Source of the DNA: Reticulitermes speratus
Lineage: Eukaryota; Arthropoda; Insecta; Blattodea; Rhinotermitidae
DNA length: 64,000 nucleotides
Assembly (NCBI GenBank): GCA_021186555.1
Contig: JAJKFL010000004.1
Location: 11,910,001 to 11,974,000 of the forward strand
Direction of reading: 5' to 3'
Part shown: piece after piece, positions 20,137 through 31,596 of the stretch
How positions within the stretch are numbered: the stretch's first letter is position 1
Layout of the letters: each line of letters begins with the position of its first letter
The notes under the pieces: generated by a model
Database searches by the model: none
What the model was told of the DNA's origin: nothing
Seen by the model: only the letters and a program-made list of their open reading frames with translations
Made by a program: the position numbers and the translations under genes

Positions 20137-20395
20137 CAGCCGATCCCAGTGGCCTCGCGGTCTAAGGCATGGGTCGGCGACTGCTCCCTTGCTGGAATTG
20201 CGGGTTCGAATCCCGCCGAGGGCATGGATGTCTGTCTGTTGTGAGTGTTGTGTGTTGTCAGGTTGTCTCTGCGTCGGGCTGATCACTCGTCCAGAGGAGT
20301 CATACCGAGTGTGGTGTCTCAGTGTGTGATCGTGAAGCCTCGATAATGAGGAGACCCTGGCCACTAGGGGCTGTTGCTACATAAAAAAAATACGT
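20137..20395 (+). mobile_element. SINE-D copy
   Basis: The tRNA-like head has CAGTGGCCTCGCGGTCTAAG (A box region) and GCGGGTTCGAATCCCGCC (B box). The body is GTGTTGTGTGTTGTCAGG..CTGATCACTCGTCCAGAGGA, and it ends in an A run after GGGGCTGTTGC. Other copies lie at 38365, 39538, 43694 (fragment), 43935 and 44355. Confidence 0.92.
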
Positions 20396-20868
20396 TGATA
20401 AACAATAGAAAAGGTATGGCTTAAAAGTGACGATAAGAGAATGGGCTTTACTTCTTTGGGAAAAATATACAAGGGTAAAGGGAAACAATAAGGGGGTGGA
20501 ATGTGTCCATCCCTCCATTAATCCTCTAGCACTTCCTTACGTACAAAAAACCTTTAATGTAAAAGAAACGATAAAGTTTCAGCGGGAAGTTTAGACACTC
20601 CCGACCGCTAACTACATACTCATATTCTACAGGTATCCCTTCCACTCATCTGTTGTCACATATTACAGCTCTTGATAGACATTTGGAAGTCACGATTTCA
20701 CTGAAAATGCAGGCTATGCAAATCTTTCGGGCAAAGTTCGAGACTATAATACGAACTGAGGCATCGTTGTTACCACATGACGATCGCATTGATAGCTACT
20801 CACAAATTTTCTGCTACCCAACGACATACTGACAACAGGATAACAGTTTTTAAGGTATATATATATAT
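20396..20868. other. Unannotated sequence
   Basis: No supported feature. A TA dinucleotide run begins at about 20857. Confidence 0.4.
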
Positions 20869-20970
20869 ATTTCTCAAGGGTAATTTCATTCCACGGTGTA
20901 TCCCATGTATATATATATATATATATATATACATGGGATACACCGTGGAATGAAATTACCCTTGAGAAAT
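20869..20970. repeat. Near-perfect 102-bp palindrome centred on a TA run
   Basis: ATTTCTCAAGGGTAATTTCA..CATGGGATACACC is mirrored exactly around a TA repeat (about 20909-20930). It could extrude as a cruciform. It may be an element of its own or a palindromic duplication. Confidence 0.93.
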
Positions 20971-21095
20971 CCAGGATGTTACACCAGCATGCACTGCAGA
21001 CCATATTAGGCTTCCTTCGTCCTTCAAATATTTGTCAACTAGAAGTACTTTAATCCTTTAAAGACTACGATTAACCTGAACCATATTTAAAGACC

Positions 21096-22470
21096 CAGTC
21101 CGTACCGCGCAGTAAACACACTCCGTCTCAGTTATACAAACCAGTCAGTTAATGCTGTACAGTGAAATAATCGCTGTTTGTTCTGAGATCCACACAAAAC
21201 ACATAAATACAGTCCGTACCGCGCAGTAAACACACTCCGTCTCAGTTATACAAACCAGTCAGTTAATGCTGTACAGTGAAATAATCGCTGTTTGTTCTGA
21301 GATCCACACAAAACACATAAATACAGTCCGTACCGCGCAGTAAACACACTCCGTCTCAGTTATACAAACCAGTCAGTTAATGCTGTACAGTGAAATAATC
21401 GCTGTTTGTTCTGAGATCCACACAAAACACATAAATACAGTCCGTACCGCGCAGTAAACACACTCCGTCTCAGTTATACAAACCAGTCAGTTAATGCTGT
21501 ACAGTGAAATAATCGCTGTTTGTTCTGAGATCCACACAAAACACATAAATACAGTCCGTACCGCGCAGTAAACACACTCCGTCTCAGTTATACAAACCAG
21601 TCAGTTAATGCTGTACAGTGAAATAATCGCTGTTTGTTCTGAGATCCACACAAAACACATAATACAGTCCGTACCGCGCAGTAAACACACTCCGTCTCAG
21701 TTATACAAACCAGTCAGTTAATGCTGTACAGTGAAATAATCGCTGTTTGTTCTGAGATCCACACAAAACACATAAATACAGTCCGTACCGCGCAGTAAAC
21801 ACACTCCGTCTCAGTTATACAAACCAGTCAGTTAATGTTGTACAGTGAAATAATCGCTGTTTGTTCTGAGATCCACACAAAACACATAAATACAGTCCGT
21901 ACCGCGCAGTAAACACACTCCGTCTCAGTTATACAAACCAGTCAGTTAATGTTGTACAGTGAAATAATCGCTGTTTGTTCTGAGATCCACACAAAACACA
22001 TAAATACAGTCCGTACCGCGCAGTAAACACACTGCGTCTCAGTTATACAAACCAGTCAGTTAATGTTGTACAGTGAAATAATCGCTGTTTGTTCTGAGAT
22101 CCACACAAAACATAAATACAGTTCGTACCGCGCAGTAAACACACTCCGTCTCAGTTATACAAACCAGTCAGTTAATGCTGTACAGTGAAATAATTGCTGT
22201 TTGTTCTGAGATCCACACAAAACACATAAATACAGTCCGTACCGCGCAGTAAACACACTCCGTCTCAGTTATACAAACCAGTCAGTTAATGTTGTACAGT
22301 GAAATAATGATGTTTGTTCTCAGATCCACACAAAACACATAAATACAGTCCGTACCGCGCAGTAAACACACTCCGTCTCAGTTATACAAACCAGTCAGTT
22401 AATGTTGTACAGTGAAATAATCGCTGTTTTTTCTGAGATCCACACAAAACACATAAATACACTGTGTGGG
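21096..22470 (-). repeat. 114-bp tandem array, about twelve copies, inverted relative to 4.7 kb
   Basis: The same unit as the 4685-5835 array, read on the opposite strand (GTCCGTACCGCGCAGTAAAC, CTCAGTTATACAAACCAGTC). Variants include GCTGTACAG/GTTGTACAG, one unit lacking CACA near 22109 and one with AATGATG near 22307. The right boundary, ACACTGTGTGGGCAGAACGT..GGTACATATAGTAA, matches the right end of the 4.6-6.2 kb element, so this is a second copy of that element. Confidence 0.95.
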
Positions 22471-22544
22471 CAGAACGTAGAAGTTTTGAATGTTAAACAT
22501 GGTGGTACATATAGTAAACACTGAGCATTAGAGGGTTAAAGTAT

Positions 22545-24700
22545 TCTACACATAGGACAAGTTTTTACGCTTCTTTCCAAGTAGATTCCAAGGAAAAAAG
22601 TTCGATATAAATATAACGTATATTCGAGCACACAATTTTCCGTTAAATTACGATTTCTCATTTAAGTGTAGGCGTTATATATCTACAGTTTATCAGAGGT
22701 ATTTATAAACTCAAAATTCTCGGTATCGGATTAATTTTCAGATAAAATGAGGTTCTTTTTAAATTCAGGTTCTGGTTTGGACAGATTTCACTGCGCTAAT
22801 GAAATCCCTTAATAGAAACGCAGGAAGCTGGTATTGTAAAGCGCTCCATAATCCATTCTTGCTTGAAGCCATTAATTCTTGGTTCTCCTCAATTATTGAT
22901 GAGTTTGAATCCGCTTAACTGGCTACAGTTCTCTGTTGCTTCTGTCCGTCCGTCCATCTGTCTCTCTGTCTAGCGTCAGTGGTTGGTTAGCAAGTAGGAG
23001 TGGCCAAAATCAGTTATAGGCAGTAAAATTTTGACATTGTGTTTATATACAAGGGCCAAACACAATGGCACCTCAGTTTGATACAATGTTATTAACAGAC
23101 CGAAATGTTTTGGATTTTAATCTACATGTTTCGGCTTGAATGAAAACCAACATTAGGTTGACTGTAGAAAAACGTGTACAGAGGAATATAACAATGACAA
23201 TTTAGTTAAAGTAAATAGCTAAAATATAACTTATTTAATATATAAAATGGAAAACAATATCATCAGATTTCTTTCAAAATATAAAATGTTTAAGTTTTTT
23301 GTGACTTCTTTGTAATTAATATACTGATGACTTAGATTAATTATTATTTGTTTTATACGCCTGATTGTAAAATGTTACATTTGTATAAATTCTAACGTTT
23401 TTAACCGTTTTTATCTCCTTATGTCAGTCTTTTGTTAAAAATTTTGATAAAACATTAGCCATAGTATTTTTTTTGGAGCAGAAATCATATTACAAATTAT
23501 GTGTATTCGTAGTTATATAGATGCAATAGTATATGTTTAATGTTAACTTTATTTTTACATGTAACTGACTACTTGAGTAAGCATTTAGTAGAACTACAAT
23601 TAAATGTCAGACATCATCTCAGAGGTTCGTAACTTTGCAGTATTTGTATTGTTAAACTACAGGCTTTGATGAAATCCGATAGAAAGCTATATGAAATATT
23701 CAAAAAACGTAATTTTTATTATTTTATGCCCTACGTCACGACGTCAGAAGTTGAATACTATCATCTTACAGGACCTCAGGGTCATAAATTAAGTGGCGCT
23801 AGTGACCCTGCCACCTCATAAGTACGCACATCCGCCATATTGTTATTTATGATTGTAGGAAATTAATATATATTGCGTTTGGATGCCCTCCTATTTCATA
23901 ATCGTCATGCAAAGTTTAATGATAATCGCTTTAAGTGGTCCAAATGTTGAAAAGGGGAAACGCGAGCACAGACAGAAAAATGCGACTTCATAAGTCTATT
24001 GTTAATTCGTTTTAAGGACGAAAATTACGATAAAAATGCTGCAGCTTATCTAATCAAGCGGAACTAAAAGCAAAGTACAACAAAATCAATATCTATACTG
24101 TCCCTGCTGCAACCAAGTTCTGTTCCCGTTATAGAATCCATTCAGGTTTATGGGACAATCGTGTGAACCTTTTAGGATAATTGTCTCTACAAAGTTGGTA
24201 CAATGCTTCATTATATAACCCTTTTAATCCTTCCTGTAACTATATTTTAGATAAATAACTTCCAAAAAGCTCGCAATGCTGAATTCAGTTCGTTATTTAT
24301 AATGTTTATTGCATGTAACGGAAAATAATTCTATACAATTTTAAGAAATGGAAGAGAAGCATGTAACGAATTGTTTCTTATTCAAGACAGCCATAAATTC
24401 TACAATACTTCAACAGAATAATGCAATTCTGAGATTTATATGCAAAGCGTCATTTAACTCATACCTATAAGAAGGCTAACCCTTCGTATTATGTCCTTCT
24501 ACATAGATGTGCAGACAGACAATTACGAAAATAATCAGAAAATGACAGGAATACACAGAAATGCGGGGAAAGCTGATGAGACACAGCAACACAGACAGCA
24601 GCAAAACTTCAGGGAATTTCTGTTTCTATCAAGTATAGTAACAGAAACAAAGCAAAACAGCAAACATAGAATCAATCAAACTAACTCCACAGGCCAGAGT
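22545..24700. other. Unannotated AT-rich 2-kb stretch
   Basis: Apart from a hairpin-core relative around 23125-23165 (minus strand: TTCAAGCCGAAACATGTAG), I see no repeat, ORF or RNA gene. This is one of the longest stretches without a recognised mobile element. Confidence 0.4.
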
Positions 24701-24724
24701 CCTTCAGGAATAGCTAACATGTTC

Positions 24725-25015
24725 CTCAGCTAGTCGATAAATTCCCAGCATTTAATGGAACCCGACGTTTCATTACTTTTTCACAAGAACCCACCACTGG
24801 TCTATATCCCGAGGCAGATTAATTTAATCCAGCCTTCCAATCCTAGTTTTAAGGCTCCATTTAAATATTATCCTAATACTTCTTCCTAGATCTTCCAATT
24901 TAACTCTATCCTTCAGGTTTTACTACTAATCCCTCCCCCCTACGTGCCACATGCACAGCCCATCTCATCCTCCTTGACTTGATCACTCTAATGATACTTG
25001 GTGAGCAGTACCTCC
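24725..25015 (-). mobile_element. LINE coding relic
   Basis: Matches, in the same strand orientation, the LINE relics at 38.1, 42.5, 51.5 and 52.3 kb (TACGTGCCACATGC, ACTCTAATGATACTTGGTGA). On the minus strand these encode the conserved GHV-type and GRP motifs near the reverse-transcriptase C-terminus. It is heavily mutated. Confidence 0.65.
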
Positions 25016-25034
25016 TGTTAAGTCATCCGTCATG

Positions 25035-25190
25035 ACGTGGGGCGTCGTCAGATTGCAGACGGAGGAGACGAGCTGCAGATGTGGGTGTCAGCTATGGATA
25101 GGTACACTGAACAGCCGAAAAGGCGTTGTCCTCCGGTCTCGGGGTTGGGCGAAGGGATAAATATCCTAACATGTTACGAGATGTTACACA
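25035..25190 (+). mobile_element. LINE 5'-region fragment, diverged
   Basis: CTCGGGGTTGGGCGAAGGGA and the preceding layout resemble 37150-37300 (TTGGGGGTTGGGCGAGGTGC), which I interpret as the 5' end of the LINE. It is a short fragment. Confidence 0.5.
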
Positions 25191-25199
25191 GGGCTATCG

Positions 25200-25680
25200 A
25201 GTTGAGTGTTTCGGTTTGACATTTTGCTGTTTTATACAGATCACAGCAGACACTTTCAGTAAAACTGTGATCCGAAAGCTACTGTCAGTACATAGCAACA
25301 TTATTTTATCTCACAATTATCGCTAGTCACTTCCTGTCGGCTCGCTTAACTTACAAACCATTCGACGTGCAATAAACAACGTGTTTGTTGTACGTGATGC
25401 GTGTCTGCTATTAGAAGGAAACAAATACCACTAGCAAAAATGGCGAGCATGAAGTAGCTAATACAGTGTCCACAAACTCAACACAGTTAACGCCATTTTA
25501 TCTAATAACTTATATATTTTAATGAGTACCGTACGTGTATAGCTGGTGTAATAAACAGTTGAGTCCCTAAGGATGAACTAACATAGTTCGAAACATGTTG
25601 GACTATTTTAATATAAACTGTATTAATAGCAGATAATAAAGGGTGTACATTTGTCGGAACACGATTTTATATAATCAAGA
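25200..25680. other. Unique sequence with hairpin-core relative
   Basis: At 25567-25600 the text CTAAGGATGAAC, TAACATA, GTTCGAAACATGTTGG is a member of the hairpin-core family with a GAAC/GTTC stem. Downstream AATAGCAGATAATAAAGG leads into the 22-bp array. No gene seen. Confidence 0.45.
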
Positions 25681-25683
25681 AAA

Positions 25684-27682
25684 TGTACGGTAAAAATAAC
25701 ATAAATGTACAGTACAAATAACATAAATGTACGGTACAAATAACATAAATGTACCGTACAAATAACATAAATGTACGGTACAAATAACATAAACGTACGG
25801 TACAAATAACATAAACGTACGGTACAAATAACATAAACGTACGGTACAAATAACATAAACGTACGGTACAAATAACATAAACGTACGGTACAAATAACAT
25901 AAACGTACGGTACAAATAACATAAACGTACGGTACAAATAACATAAACGTACGGTACAAATAACATAAATGTACGGTACAAATAACATAAATGTACGGTA
26001 CAAATAACATAAATGTACGGTACAAATAACATAAATGTACGGTACAAATAACATAATGTACGGTACAAATAACATAATGTACGGTAAAATAACATAAATG
26101 TACGGTAAAATAACATAAATGTACGGTACAAATAACATAAATGTACGGTACAAATAACATAAATGTACGGTACAAATAACATAAATGTACGGTACAAATA
26201 ACATAATGTACGGTACAAATAACATAAATGTACGGTACAAATAACATAAATGTACGGTACAAATAACACAAATGTACGGTACAAATAACATATATGTACG
26301 GTACAAATAACATAAATGCACGGTACAAATAACATAAATGCACGGTACAAATAACATAAATGTACGGTACAAATAACATAAATGTACGGTACAAATAACA
26401 TAAATGTACGGTACAAATAACATATATGTACGGTACAAATAACATGAATGTACGGTACAAATAACATAAATGCACGGTACAAATAACATAAATGTACGGT
26501 ACAAATAACATAAATGTACGTTACAAATAACATAAATGTACGGTACAAATAACATAAATGGAAGGTACAAATAACATAAATGCACGGTACAAATAACATA
26601 AATGTAGGTACAAATAACATAAATGTACGGTACAAATAACATAAATGCACGGTACAAATAACATAAATGTACGGTACAAATAACATAAATGTACGTTACA
26701 AATAACATAAATGTACGGTACAAATAACATAAATGGAAGGTACAAATAACATAAATGCACGGTACAAATAACATAAATGTAGGTACAAATAACATAAATG
26801 TACGGTACAAATAACATAAATGTACGGTACAAATAACATAAATGTACGGTACAAATAACATAAATGTAGGTACAAATAACATAAATGTACGGTACAAATA
26901 ACATAAATGTACGGTACAAATAACATAAATGCACGGTACAAATAACATAAATGTACGGTACAAATAACATAAATGTACGGTACAAATAACATAAATGTAC
27001 GGTACAAATAACATAAATGTACGTACAAATAACATAAATGTACGGTACAAATAACATAAATGTAGGTACAAATAACATAAATGTACGGTACAAATAACAT
27101 AAATGGAAGGTACAAATAACATAAATGCACGGTACAAATAACATAAATGTAGGTACAAATAACATAAATGTACGGTACAAATAACATAAATGTACGGTAC
27201 AAATAACATAAATGTACGGTACAAATAACATAAATGTACGGTACAAATAACATAAATGTACGGTACAAATAACATAAATGTACGGTACAAATAACATAAA
27301 TGTAGGTACAAATATACATAAATGTACGGTACAAATAACATAAATGTACGGTACAAATAACATAAATGTACGGTACAAATAACATAAATGTACGGTACAA
27401 ATAACATAAATGTACGGTACAAATAACATAAATGTACGGTACAAATAACATAAATGTACGGTACAAATAACATAAATGTACGGTACAAATAAACATAAAT
27501 GTAGGGTACAAATAACATAAATGTACGGTACAAATAACATAAATGAAAGGTACAAATAACATAAATGTACGGTACAAATAACATAAATGTACGGTACAAA
27601 TAACATAAATGTACGGTAAAAATAACATAAATGTACGGTACAAATAACATAAATGTACGGTACAAATAACATAAAGTAACAT
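25684..27682. repeat. 22-bp minisatellite, about ninety copies, 2 kb
   Basis: The unit is CATAAATGTACGGTACAAAT plus AA. Variants include GCACGG, AACGTACGG (clustered at 25790-25960), GGAAGG, and shortened TGTAGGTAC and ATGTACGTAC. Because the unit has no stop in any minus-strand frame, a 680-codon ORF and three others appear there. They encode only a repetitive YRTFMLFVPYIYVICTVHLC-like string and I do not call a gene. Confidence 0.97.
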
Positions 27683-28145
27683 AAAAACACCAGTACCTGC
27701 TTTAAATACATTAAGAGCCAAATATCACCTGCATTGTGACTTATTTAACTAAAGCGGTTAGACCGCGACTGACGAAATGGAATAATGGCGAACCCTTCCC
27801 TGCCTGCCGTCATGCAAAATGTTCCCAGTGAAGGGTGGATGCTATTTGCGAGTATAATTCAACCAGTTCTCACACCATGTTTTCTTAGACTATCCTGAAG
27901 ATGGAGGCAGCAAGGTTCTCCGAAGTTTAGTAACAAATTACCAATCGGCACTGCGCCATATTCCGGAAGACTATAACCTTCATTCCCCCATTTACTTCAT
28001 GTTGCAACTGTACTACAAACATGGCCGTCAGTCACACACGCATACTGACATGTACACATTGCATTCAGTTTTATCCTGGTCTAGTGATTGGCCGTGTTAC
28101 TTTGAACTTGGTTCAGTTGCAGAAGGCCTTCGACAATGGCATTCC
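27683..28145. other. Spacer between arrays, with one hairpin-core relative
   Basis: At 27893-27935 CCTGAAGATGGAG, GCAGCAAGGTT, CTCCGAAGTTTAG keeps the core layout with a GGAG/CTCC stem (GAAA changed to GAAG). It is followed by CGGCACTGCGCCATATTCCG, a diverged outer arm of the GTTTCG family. No gene. Confidence 0.5.
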
Positions 28146-29078
28146 TTAGAACACACAGTCACACACTGTCACACACACTGTCACACACACTGTCACACAC
28201 ACTCACACACCCCTCTGTCACACTCACACAATGTCACAGTCACACATTGTCACTCACACAATGTCACACATTCTCACACTCTCACATACTCAGTCACACA
28301 CTGTCACACACACACTCACACAGCTACACACACTCTCAGTTACACACTGTCACACACACACTCAGTCACACACACTCTCAGTTACACACTGTCACATATT
28401 CTCATACTCTCACACACTCACAGTCACACACACTCACACACAATCTCAGTTACACACTGTCACACATTCTCATACACTCACACACTCACGCTCACAGTCA
28501 CACACACTCACACACTGTCACACACAATCTCAGTTACATACTGTCACATATTCTCATACACTCTCACAAACTCACAGTCACACCCTGTCACACACACTCA
28601 CACACTATCACACATAATCTCTGTTACACTCTTTCACACATTCTCATACACTCTCACACCACAGTCACACAATCTGTTACACACTGTCACACATTCTCAT
28701 ACACCCTCACAAACTCACAGTCACACCCTGTCACACACACTCACAACTGTCACACATAATCTCAGTTACACACTGTCACACATTCTCATACACTCTCACA
28801 CCACACTGTCACACACAATCTCAGTTACACACTGTCACACATTCTCATACACTCTCACACACTGTCACACACAATCTCAGTTACACAGTCACACATTCTC
28901 ATACACTCACACACACTCACAGTCACAGACTGTCACACACACACACACACACACTGTCACGCACAATCTCAGTTACACAGTCACACATTCTCATACACTC
29001 TCACACACTCACAGTCACACACTCACAAACTGTCACGCACAATCTCAGTTACACACTGTCACACATTCTCACTCAACG
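28146..29078 (+). repeat. Complex CA-rich simple-sequence array
   Basis: Variants of TCACACACTG, TCACACATTC, TCATACACTC and TCAGTTACACACTG are loosely arranged. A longer-range repeat of about 55-60 bp is visible (CACAATCTCAGTTACACACT then GTCACACATTCTCATACACT). The Ser/His/Thr-rich ORF at 27999-29129 comes from the repeat. Confidence 0.93.
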
Positions 29079-29283
29079 ACATTAACCACCTGCTCTTTCA
29101 ATGAAGACGGTGTCTTTGCTGCAAGGTAGGAAATGAGTTACTAAATAATGCCGAGTTAGAATTAAAGATTTAAAACGTTAACCTACAATGTAACACAATA
29201 ACAGAACACCATGCCTGTATACCGGACATCTGTGCTACAAATATTAATTAGGAGACTTTTGGCCTGTGCTTGGCCATCATGAA

Positions 29284-30525
29284 GGTAAACATTCATACAG
29301 AACACTGTGATCGCTAACAACAACATGTACGTAAACATTCATACAGAACACTGTGATCGCTAACAACAACATGTACGTAAATATTCATACAGAACACTGT
29401 GATCGCTGAGAACGACATGAAGGTAAACATTCATACAGAATACTGTGATCGCTAACAACAACATGTACGTAAACATTCATACAGAACACTGTGATCGCTA
29501 ACAACAACATGTACGTAAACATTCATACAGAACACTGTGATCGCTAACAACAACATGTACGTAAACATTCATACAGAATACTGTGATCGCTAACAACAAC
29601 ATGTACGTAAACATTCATACAGAACACTGTGATAGCTGAGAACAACATGTACGTAAACATTCATACAGAACACTGTGATCGCTGAGAACAACATGTACGT
29701 AAACATTCATACAGAACACTGTGATCGCTGAGAACAACATGTACGTAAACATTCATACAGAACACTGTGATCGCTGAGAACAACAGGTACGTAAACATTC
29801 ATACAGAACACTGTGATAGCTGAGAAAACATGTACGTAAACATTCATACAGAACACTGTGATCGCTGAGAACAACATGTACGTAAACATTCATACAGAAC
29901 ACTGTGATCGCTGAGAACAACATGTACGTAAACATTCATACAGAACACTGTGATCGCTGAGAACAACATGTACGTAAACATTCATACAGAACACTGTGAT
30001 CGCTGAGAACAACAACATGTACGTAAACATTCATACAGAACACTGTGATCGCTAACAACAACATGTACGTAAACATTCATACAGAACACTGTGATCGCTA
30101 ACAACAACATGTACGTAAACATTCATACAGAACACTGTGATCGTTAACAACAACATGTACGTAAACATTCATACAGACCACTGTGATCGTTAACAACAAC
30201 AGGTACGTAAACATTCATACAGAACACTGTGATCGCTAACAACATGTACGTAAACATCCATACAGAACACTGTGATCGCTAACAACATGTACGTAAACAT
30301 CCATACAGAACACTGTGATCGCTAACAACATGTACGTAAACATTCATACAGAACGCTGTGATCGCTAACAACAACATGTACGTAAACATTCATACAGAAC
30401 ACTGTAATCGCTAACAACAACATGTACGTAAACATTCATACAGAACACTGTGATCGCTAACAACATGTACGTAAACATTCATACAGAACACTGTGATCGC
30501 TAACAACAACATGTACGTAAACATC
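29284..30525. repeat. 46-bp tandem array, about 27 copies
   Basis: The unit is CATGTACGTAAACATTCATA, CAGAACACTGTGATCGCTAA, CAACAA. Copies with GCTGAGAACAA are concentrated at about 29630-30010, and copies with GCTAACAACAA or the shortened GCTAACAA occupy both flanks. Confidence 0.96.
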
Positions 30526-30529
30526 AGAT

Positions 30530-31155
30530 ATAACATTTCAAAGAAATAAATGAGGGTTTAGTATAATTCTCTAGTGCCTAGGGACGGTGTCTTATTATTG
30601 GTAATTATACGAGTAAGCAAGCGAGTATAATTTGAAACTGGAATACTGACATGTCTAAAACACAACGTGACAAATATTAACTGTCACATTGCAAAAATAA
30701 AATAATGTCACAAGAAACGAAAACATTGCAAGCAAAGACAATTTTCAAAACTTGGAATTCTTCTGTTTTGAGATATTATGCTATCTCTGGAAGTCTATTG
30801 TTCTCTACAGACACGTACACGACGCAATTTTTGTCATAGCAAACGTCGGTAAATTTTTAATATTAAAGAATTTCTTGGGTCTCGCTGTCTTGAAGGTAGG
30901 TCAAAGGTAATGGTAGAGAAATTCTGTTTATGAGGATTATCCCTAGAGCAGAGCAGAGGAGGAGTTATTTGGATCTTAAGAAGCAGTAAGAGGCAAGGCG
31001 AGGTTTACGTCAACCTGTTACAGAGAAGTCTGCTGTCATTTGTTTTGAGTTTAGACCTGCAACTCCAGGTCGTGCTGAAGAACGAGAAGCCTGAAGCCAC
31101 TGCGTCATATTGCCATTCAACGTCATACACGTGAGATGTTAAGTTAATGAAGATT
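30530..31155. other. Unannotated sequence
   Basis: No supported gene. A possible degenerate GTTTCG fragment (AGCAAACGTCGGTAAATTTT) lies at about 30839. Confidence 0.4.
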
Positions 31156-31164
31156 GAAGTCTTC

Positions 31165-31325
31165 AGGGATGTTACGCTATGTGGACTGGTAGAAGTTACA
31201 GACATTTTGAAATCGGTATAGTCTTCATCTTATGTTATTGGACTGTTTGGACATGGAGTTAAAAAATATACGCTCCTTCGAAACGTCGGTAGATATTTAC
31301 CAGTCGACATAGAGTGACATCTCAG
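31165..31325. repeat. Fold-back element, GTTTCG family
   Basis: Outer arms GGATGTTACGCTATGTGGAC and GTCGACATAGAGTGACATC. The right inner arm is CTTCGAAACGTCGGTAGATA; the left inner arm has decayed (ACATTTTGAAATCGG). Confidence 0.72.
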
Positions 31326-31596
31326 AAGACCCGAATCTTCAACGTGATATACAAGCATGTTTTACTATCAACATTTGACACATCACACAACGGTCTTAGC
31401 CCTAATACTGCCACAATCCAATCTTCATCTGTAACTGACAACACAAAGACAGTGGAATATAAACGCTTAAATTGCTAAACTGCGTTTAAATAAAATTATT
31501 ATTGCATCACTGTCCTTAAAATCGGGTACCTTAAATTACAAAAATCAATTAAAATGTGCAGGCACATTAAAAGCAAGTTTTTATATTTATTGTCAT
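31326..31596. other. Unannotated spacer
   Basis: No supported feature. Confidence 0.4.

Noticed and set aside
25623..27711. Long minus-strand ORFs (680, 396, 341, 339 codons)
   Set aside because: They are the translation of a 22-bp repeat with no stops. Several frames are open over the same DNA, and composition and repetition show no protein-like features.
27999..29129. 376-codon Ser/Thr/His-rich ORF
   Set aside because: Produced entirely by the CA-rich simple repeat. No domain, signal peptide or codon structure.
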